From Neelides folsomi (lineage: Eukaryota; Arthropoda; Collembola; Neelipleona; Neelidae), in the NCBI GenBank assembly GCA_034687125.1, contig JAQGBZ010000254.1, positions 1 through 64,000 of the forward strand: a DNA stretch of 64,000 nucleotides, given 5' to 3'. The position numbers were made by a program, and so were the translations under genes. Within the stretch, counting starts at the first letter, position 1. Every line of letters begins with the position of its first letter. The notes under the pieces were generated by a model. That model worked only from the letters and a program-made list of their open reading frames with translations, was not told where the DNA came from and made no database searches. Shown in pieces: positions 57,357 through 64,000 of the stretch.

Positions 57357-58322
57357 ATTTGATTATATAAATATTATTTTGATTTCCATTTATTCGATCT
57401 TTACAATTTGATATATTTGGTACATTCTAAATACATAATAAATGTAAACAGTATAAATAGATAGCAAAATAAAAACTATACCCAAATACCCACTGACAAA
57501 AATGATTAAAGTTATGTTTTAAAATCAAATTCCGAATATTTTGAATTCTTTGTACTGATGTATAATTCATATAAAAATAAACCATGGATGGATGAGAGCA
57601 TTAAGCATTAAGTAAAATATTTCTACATGAGTTAAATTGTCGGCTGGGATTCGGAAAGCCAGCATTACGGTACTTTTTCCATGGTGCACCATGGTGAGGC
57701 TATTCAATTGTATTAGGTTAGGTTAAGTTAGAGGGCGTAACTTGTATTCATATACCAATACACACGATTCCATGGTGCACCATGGTGTGTGCTGGCTTTC
57801 CGAAAGTCAGCCAAATAGTCTAACTACGTTACTACGTTCAAAGCGAGAATAGATTAAAATACAATTATACCTTTCCTAAATGCATGTGTTCCATAACCAA
57901 CTCAAGTGAATGGCTGACAGACTCAAAATAGAAACTGCTTGTGCAAAACATAATATTATTAATAGCCAAAAGTGCAACGAATTGTATTGTCATGCAAAAG
58001 TGCATAATATATTATTGAGCTGACTACGAATATCTTAGAACTTTGAAGCATTACATTTTTCATTTTAGCATTTTGACTCCCAAAAGAAAAGGTTAACATC
58101 TTTATTATTATTATTATTAGAAGAAGAAGAAGAAAAGAATAAGTCAAAAGCCTAAAGTTTAAAAATATCGTGCCAAAATAATATTCGACTTGTTTTTCAC
58201 TTCCTATTCGGTTTACTATAAAAGAAAAGGAAATGAAGCCGAAAAAGTTAGAAGAAAAGAAGAATCTAAACCAGAAACAGCTAAAGAAACTCCCAAACTT
58301 TACAACACTCTTAACGTGTGAA
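57357..58322. other. Intergenic; MITE and a small microsatellite
   Basis: Contains the inverted-repeat element at 57642-57812 and a ttattattatt...agaagaagaag microsatellite at 58100-58137. The 5'UTR of the EF-hand-like gene probably occupies the last 100 bp. Confidence 0.45.
57642..57812. mobile_element. Inverted-repeat element, family F
   Basis: Arms ggctgggattcggaaagcca (57642 on) and tgctggctttccgaaagtca (to 57812) are inverted; both are followed inward by the self-palindrome ccatggtgcaccatgg. Non-coding. Confidence 0.7.
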
Positions 58323-59027
58323 ATGGTGAGTTTAAATTATCAATATCTTTGACTTTGATATTCCTAATTAAAAAAATTATTTGAAATAATTAGAAAATTA
58401 CATGAAAAATTTAAATTATTCTAAATACTAATTTGTTTTGTTTTAGGAATTCAAAGTGAGGCGCGAATCTCAATCATGTAAGTCACAAACTAGCTTAATA
58501 TTAATATAAAGTTGTAATCTATATTATAACAAAGCCATACATACCTACTTAGGTATTCTTATTATACTTCAGTATAATCATATATATAATAAAACAATAT
58601 AATTTAATTTTTTGAAATTAAAGTTTTGGAGAAAGTTTTTAACATCTATGAACGTCGCGGCGTTGTGCGACCTTACCAAATGGGAACTTTGCTTCGACAA
58701 CTCGATCCAGAAATTCAATTTGACGAAGATGAACTTAAAAGGATCATTTCGATAAACGATGATGGTGAGATTACTCAAGCCATCCACGCATCATTTTCTA
58801 ACATTTTTGACCCAATATAAAAAATTGTCGAGTTGAATATTAATAGTTAATATATCGTATAACATATTTTATTTTTTATCTATTCAGGCAAATCATTGGG
58901 ATTGGATTTCATGACTTATTCTCGAGTCTGCATGCATTTCTTGGTCAGAAAAGCCAAAAGAGAACCCCATCGTTTCAACTACAAAAATCAATTTGGAATC
59001 TACGACTTTCCTTCTACAGAAGTCTAA
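58323..59027 (+). CDS. Small EF-hand-like protein
   Basis: Four exons were assembled: 58323-58325 (only the ATG, followed by gtgagt), 58447-58477, 58624-58764 and 58888-59027. They total 104 codons plus stop. The core FLEKVFNIYERRGVVRPYQM, GTLLRQLDPEIQFDEDELKR, IISINDDGKSLGLDFMTYSR and VCMHFL follows the helix-loop-helix spacing of a calmodulin-type EF-hand pair, but the loops lack most acidic Ca2+ ligands. The C-terminus is basic then aromatic (KREPHRFNYKNQFGIYDFP). Similar degenerate EF-hand proteins occur in ciliary complexes (EFCAB2/DRC8-like) and troponin-C relatives, which I cannot tell apart. The start exon consisting of just ATG rests on phase and donor quality. Confidence 0.65.
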
Positions 59028-59826
59028 TTTTTAATTTTGTTTAATTTAATGGGTCAATCTTGCAGTAAGTGATTAATTTCTTCTGAAAGAATTTATCTAC
59101 TATTCAATATACTCACCAATTCAATATACTCACCAATTTATTATTCAATATCTCATTTCTGTGTATGAACCTGTATATACAAATATTTCAATTAATAAAA
59201 ATTGATTATAAAGTATAAATCATTAATTATTTTACTTCTTGAAATATTTTGCATTTTACTTATGTATGTACTCTATACCTATGCACCTAATAACTTAGAA
59301 CTTTTTACCAAGCATAGAAAATTCATTTACTATATACTGATAACAATCAAGAAATATTGTCATAATTTGATATTAATACTCTATAATACAAATAACATAC
59401 AAACACTCCCCAAATAGTAAACGTAATTTTCAATTTATATGCAATTTATACCTAAGTAGAAGATATTTAAAGAAGTAATATATCATATTACTACATATTT
59501 ACATACATACATTATATGATTTTTAGCCAGATAAATAAAATATGATAATAAATTTATGCATGTCAATGTGAATTTAATGTGAATTTAATGTGATTTAAAA
59601 ATAAGCTAGAATAAACAAAACAATATTACAATAAAGCACATACATTTTTGATAATCTATAGTAATCATTTGGTACTTAACTTTATTACTGTACTTTAAAA
59701 AATATAAAAGAACCTCAGCTTTTAACAATTTGTTCAGCGAACTCCTACTCTTCATGAACTTTTCTTTAATTTTCAGATTTTTAAACAAATTTTTACCTTA
59801 ACAATTTAAATAAAAAAATCAGCAAC
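59028..59826. other. Intergenic; promoter of the first Cys-rich peptide
   Basis: AT-rich. A TATA-like atataaaag at 59698-59706 precedes the peptide gene by about 120 bp, with ttcag near 59733 as a possible initiator. Confidence 0.45.
59698..59706 (+). promoter_or_regulatory. TATA box of Cys-rich peptide gene 1
   Basis: ATATAAAAG, about 120 bp before the ATG. The paralogue has TATAAAAG at the equivalent distance (61208-61215). Confidence 0.55.
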
Positions 59827-60188
59827 ATGAAATTTCAAACTTTGTTGTGGTTAGCATTTGTGTTAGTTGTAACTCTTGCTTTGGCATCAGCAGACCGTAA
59901 ATATCATTTTTTATTATTTAAATCTAAATATAACTTAACTACTTATAATTTCCTTTCCATTCCTTCGTAATTCTCTTATCGATTTTCATTTAATTTACAG
60001 ATTGTAGTAGAGAGTTTTGTGGAAGGACTGATGGAAGTGAAATACAAAATGCTTGCCAAAGAGCTGGTTGGGATTACGCAAGAGTTGAACGATCATGTCC
60101 AAGGGGACATCTTTGGAGATGTTGTAAAAGAAATGCATTTATGAATTCATTTGAAGAATCAAGTGTAGAAGAAGCGGTATTTCAATAA
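59827..60188 (+). CDS. Six-cysteine cationic secreted peptide 1 (candidate antimicrobial)
   Basis: Two exons, 59827-59896 and 60001-60188, encode 85 residues; the intron splits the codon just after the signal peptide (MKFQTLL...LALASA). The mature part has cysteines spaced C-x4-C-x11-C-x13-C-x7-CC (motifs CSREFCGR, GWDYARVERSC, LWRCCKRN) and excess Arg/Lys, then an acidic tail of about 20 residues (FEESSVEEAVFQ) that could be a propeptide. A terminal CC pair and basic charge recall beta-defensin/big-defensin folds, but the spacing is not that of a family I can name. A shorter paralogue lies 1.2 kb downstream with the same intron position. A host-defence role is an inference. Confidence 0.8.
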
Positions 60189-60730
60189 ATAAAATCAAGA
60201 GGATCAAAAATTATTTAATTGGTAGTTGATCAATTTTTATAATTAATCCTAATATTTTTTATGATTTACATTGATTCAATTTTAATTAAAGGTAATTGAA
60301 TTGAAATATTTTTATGCATTTTAGATAGATTCGTAATGAATAATGAAGTACTCACTATAGCACACTTTGTCCTTCACTGATCACCCTATTCAACGACCAT
60401 TAATGAAATAATTATAGAGTATTATAAAAATTATAAATAAACATAAACTCTGTATTTCATTAACATCATTTTGATTGATTTAATTAAATGAGGTTAATAA
60501 TAATAAGTAATATGATAACACTATATATGAAAATATTTAAGAAAGCCACAAAACAAAATAAAAAAATGAAATGAAACGAAGCTCGTTGTAATTTGTAACA
60601 CATAAGTGGGAATACTTAGTCCAGCGCTACATTATGAAGTGCGCCTACTTACACAAATTCCCATTGATTTTTATTACTTACCGAGTTCTCCTATCATTAC
60701 GTATATGCTATACAATCTTATGTAGAATTT

Positions 60731-60813
60731 AGCCCTGTCAACTGCATTATTTAAAACAAATATAAAAATATTAGTTTTTATTGGAAAATTTTTAAAATGC
60801 AGTTGACAGGGCT
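60731..60813. repeat. Inverted repeat, 18-bp perfect arms
   Basis: agccctgtcaactgcatt at 60731-60748 is the reverse complement of 60796-60813. The AT-rich loop suggests a short MITE. Confidence 0.65.
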
Positions 60814-61207
60814 CCTCAAGGTCATTATCATATTTTTCCCGAATCGACTATAATCGACTTTTGACCAAGTTGTTGTTGCAAGTTTAGGTTTATATACTAA
60901 GGGGATTAATTATTTTTATCTTTGTTTCAAAATTCAAAGTACCATGGAGGTGAAATAGGAATTACCAAGTATAGATAGTAAAGTATGATTTGTTCATACA
61001 TACATTGACAAACAACTTATTGTTAGTTCATCTGTTGGAGAATTTATTAAAAGCAAATATGCATTTCCATTACTCGAACTCGATTAGTTAATGAGGATTT
61101 AAGATTTAATAATAAACACGCACCATTCAATATTTACACATAACTATTTATATCAGAATGGTAATCTTGTCCATTGATTCTTGAACCTATTTCCCTGCTC
61201 TGAAGAG

Positions 61208-61215
61208 TATAAAAG
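61208..61215 (+). promoter_or_regulatory. TATA box of Cys-rich peptide gene 2
   Basis: TATAAAAG, 130 bp before the ATG; matches the layout of gene 1. Confidence 0.6.
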
Positions 61216-61337
61216 TCCCAAATTTTCTTTAAGTTTTTCATTCAATAAGCCACAAATATTTAATTTCCTTATATTTATTTTCTCAGCCTTTTTAAAATTT
61301 ATAATTCATTTCTCCGATTTAAATCAAATTATTCACA

Positions 61338-61721
61338 ATGAAATTTCAAACTTTACTTTGTATTACGATTGTTCTAGTTGTAACTCTAGCTTTAGCATCA
61401 GCAGAAGGTAAACATTATTTTTAAACTATTCATCAAGTTAATTGGTTGGAGCAAAAAATAATTTATTAATTTTTTTGTACGTTATCATTATTGTAGGTAT
61501 AATTAAATAATTAGGTATATTCATTGAAAATGTGCAAAATAATAATTTTGTTTATGCAAAAACTGTTATATTTTTAAATTTTAGATTGTGGTAATGAGTT
61601 TTGTGGGAGAGCTGGTAGAAGGGAAACAACAATTGCTTGTAGAAGAACTGGTTGGGCTTATGCAACATATGAACGATACTGTCCTGGGGGATACGTTTGG
61701 AGATGTTGTAAAAAAAATTGA
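61338..61721 (+). CDS. Six-cysteine cationic secreted peptide 2 (candidate antimicrobial)
   Basis: Two exons, 61338-61407 and 61585-61721, encode 68 residues. The signal peptide (MKFQTLLCITIVLVV...ASA) is nearly the same as in gene 1, and the intron sits at the same codon. The mature peptide has the same cysteine spacing C-x4-C-x11-C-x13-C-x7-CC (DCGNEFCGRAG, GWAYATYERYC, VWRCCKKN) but ends right after CCKKN, lacking the acidic tail of the paralogue. It is strongly basic (Arg, Lys) with aromatic residues, as in many membrane-active peptides. The tandem pair with shared promoters and diverging mature residues is typical of immune-effector duplication. No known family is recognised with certainty. 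Confidence 0.82.
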
Positions 61722-62008
61722 AGAAGAAAAGTTATACCATATACTTGGAATTTTTTATAAAATAAGTCAACTTATACGTTTTTGTGAAATACATTGTATA
61801 TTAATTGATTAATTGAATTAAGGTTTTATTCAGCATACAAACTACCTTACATAATATAGTATACACTCATAATATAAGTACTTAAGTACTATATAATATT
61901 AGTATTAATTGTACTCATTAAAATTCAAAATGTGAAATAAATAAATTAGTACCAAACTGCTACATATTTATATGAAAATTTTCAGAAGGAATATTTGTAG
62001 AATTTGGC

Positions 62009-64000
62009 TCAAACATTTTTTTTCTTTTTAGTGTAATTGTAAGCTCCATCATGTTCTGACCTTTTATGATGTGAAAGCCATTGTTGGTGTTTAAAACCTT
62101 TTCCGCATATGTGACAGAGATGAGGTCGCTCAGTCGAATGGACCGTTTCATGTCGATTCCTATGTGATGTGGAATGAAATTTCATTCCACATATTGAACA
62201 AGCATGAGGTTTTTCCTTTTTGTGAATAGCTTTGATGTGAGCTTGGACGTTCTTTGGCTCTTTGAATATTTTTCCGCAGATTTCACATGGGAAACTTCTT
62301 TCTTCGGTGTGGACAATAAAAACATGGCGTTTGAGTTTAGCATTTGTAGGGAAATTCATCGGGCATTGTGAACATGTATAAGATTTCTTTGCTTTCCCGT
62401 GAACTTCCTCCATGTGTGTTCGAATCTCATACACTCTCCCATATTCTATTAAAAATATTAAAATAATGAACTTTTAAATGCACAATTATTTACAAGATGC
62501 ATAATTTATTTCATTAAGAACAAAAATATAACATTTCAGACATTTTAAAATTTAAAAGTTTGCATTTATATTTATATATAAGGTAAGTTTTTATTACTGA
62601 ATGTCATTCCGCAAATTTTGCATTTTGCATCTTTTAATCCATGGATCCGATTCTTGTGTCCTATTAAACAATGCAAGTTCTTAAATTTGATTCCGCAAAC
62701 GTCGCAAGTTACTTCATTAATTTCATGGACGGATTTCACATGACGGCTAAAAATATTTATTTATTTTTAAATTGTACAATTATAAAGTTTACTATAAAAT
62801 TTTAATCGTGACATAATGACATGTACTGACATTTATTTATACAATATGAATAATAATGTAATTTTCAACGTACAGGTAATGATTGTTTTCAGTAAATAAT
62901 TTCCCACAATAAGAACAACAAATCTTCTTTTCTTTTTCCATGTGGACCTTGTATGTGTGTTTACTCAATTTTATTTTAGTGTTTCCCACAAAGTCACAAG
63001 TTTTGCAGTTAAATGGCCCTGTCATTTCCGAGCTTGAATCGTCAAACTCGTGATCTCGACCTTTTTCTTTCGCACCGATCAATTTGAACTCCTCGCTTAC
63101 TTCCCTCCTTTTGGGATGATCATAATGAGAAAAATTTAATAAATTCGAATATTCTTCTTTGGACAAATCTTCAATTCTCCTAAGGGGAACGATCGCAATT
63201 TTCTTCATTGATTCGTTGATTAAAAATTTGAGTTGTTCTTGTGTGTAATGTTTGACTCTCTTGCGAGTTGATCTAAAATTGAAAGATTTTATTTTATAAT
63301 TCTATTACATATTACATTTTAACATTTCGTTGAAAATGGATTACTCAATATAATATAAATATAAACGAAGTGGATTAATAATATTTTATTTTATTTCACC
63401 TGGTAGTTCGTTTTGGCAAAATTGCATCATTGATTGTTAAGTCGTTTTGGTATTGGAATGAAGATTCTGACAATGGAGTATTTGGAAATTCCATGGTCCA
63501 ATTCCCATCGTATTCTTCATCCGATCTTGATTTTTCTTCTTTGATATTTGTATCTGAACTTAATTGTTCAATAGTGACGTCTTGATCAAATTTGCTTAGT
63601 TCAGAAAGTGGTTGGACATTTAATTCTAAAATAATGAAATACGTAAATATTATATAATAATTACTTTATCTAATTAAATTATTTTTCGAAACGCTAATTA
63701 TTGAATGACATTATAAAATATTAAGATTATGTGTGTTTGCAAAGCATTCTTACCTTTACATATATTTTTATTTAATTCGAAACACCTGAGATCTTCCGAA
63801 TTGCACAAACGTGAAAAATGTGTTTGACTTTGAGATAAAAACGAAAGTATTTTATCTTTGAATTCATTTAGTTCCTTTTCTAATTGTCTCATAATCCTAA
63901 TTTTATCCGACACCTGTTTAAATAATTCTAAGCAAACTGGACAAAAATAGGTATAGTTAACTTCATTTAGACTTGAATTTTCCAAAGGAAAAAGATAATT
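62009..64000 (-). CDS. C2H2 zinc-finger transcription factor with ZAD-like N-terminus (5' end beyond window)
   Basis: Minus-strand exons: from beyond 64000 to 63754, 63625-63400, 63272-62874, 62746-62598 and 62445-62009, all phase-consistent. The first visible exon has FCPVCLELFKQ and later NSEDLRCFELN, a ZAD-like cysteine domain; no ATG is inside the window. The linker is acidic. Fingers follow: a degenerate CKTCDFVGNTKIKLSKH, CSYCGKLFTENNHYLRHVKSVH, CDVCGIKF..., CKICGMTFKYGRVYEIRTHM, CSQCPMNFPTNAKLKRH, CEICGKIFKEPKNVQAH, CSICGMKFHSTSHRNRH and CHICGKGFKHQQWLSHHKR, linked by the usual short basic linkers. Such ZAD-C2H2 factors bind DNA and are expanded in arthropods. The 275-residue ZAD-like gene at 8.5-9.6 kb lacks fingers. 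The N-terminus is incomplete. Confidence 0.88.

Larger units (their letters stand above)
60189..61337. other. Spacer between the two Cys-rich peptide genes
   Basis: Holds an 18-bp-arm palindrome (60731-60813) and the promoter of the second gene (TATAAAAG at 61208-61215). No other gene is seen. Confidence 0.5.

Overview
AT-rich (roughly 70% A+T by eye), intron-bearing animal DNA. The gene content is arthropod: ionotropic receptors (IR), a gustatory-type receptor (GR), a pickpocket-type DEG/ENaC channel, a small heat-shock protein, TAF6, torsin with its LAP1-type cofactor, ZAD-like zinc-finger proteins, a C-type lectin and secreted Cys-rich peptides. Introns are mostly 50-250 bp with GT-AG ends. 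A fungal-type GH5 exo-beta-1,3-glucanase and VMO-I domain proteins make a springtail (Collembola) or similar soil hexapod the best guess; this is an inference, not proven. Gene structures were built by hand from splice signals, and wherever all coding exons are in the window their summed length is a multiple of three.

Layout. 0.5-8.3 kb: secreted Cys-rich EGF-like protein (-), GH5 glucanase (+), divergent IR (+). 8.4-16.8 kb: ZAD-like nuclear protein (-), 13-exon pickpocket channel (+), heat-inducible small HSP with a heat-shock element and TATA box (+), single C2H2 finger protein (-). 17.4-32.2 kb: second divergent IR (-), GR pseudogene (+), TAF6 (-), Gly/Tyr-rich secreted protein (-), intact GR (+), third IR (-). 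33.3-39 kb: tandem pair of secreted VMO-I proteins with low-complexity linkers. 39.8-45.9 kb: LAP1-like torsin cofactor and torsin, head to head, with a decayed tetraspan-like gene in the large torsin intron and a scrambled partial copy of the locus downstream. 47.4-52.7 kb: CRAL-TRIO lipid-binding exons that join in phase to five LDL-receptor class A repeats, then a 1.9-kb palindromic transposon, then a trypsin-like serine protease. 53.2-55.7 kb: frameshifted IR. 56.6-62 kb: C-type lectin-like protein, small EF-hand-like protein and two paralogous cationic six-cysteine secreted peptides (candidate antimicrobials). 62-64 kb: C2H2 zinc-finger gene running off the right edge.

Themes. Chemosensation: four IRs, one GR, one GR relic and one ppk channel are scattered through the window. 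Secreted defence, digestion or matrix functions: GH5, lectin, peptides, protease, VMO-I pair. The DNA between genes is full of short palindromic, non-coding inverted-repeat elements of several families, some nested. The most unusual items are the possible LDLa-CRAL-TRIO fusion with the transposon that separates it from the protease, the VMO-I pair with polybasic sites and low-complexity insertions, and the tandem six-cysteine peptides.
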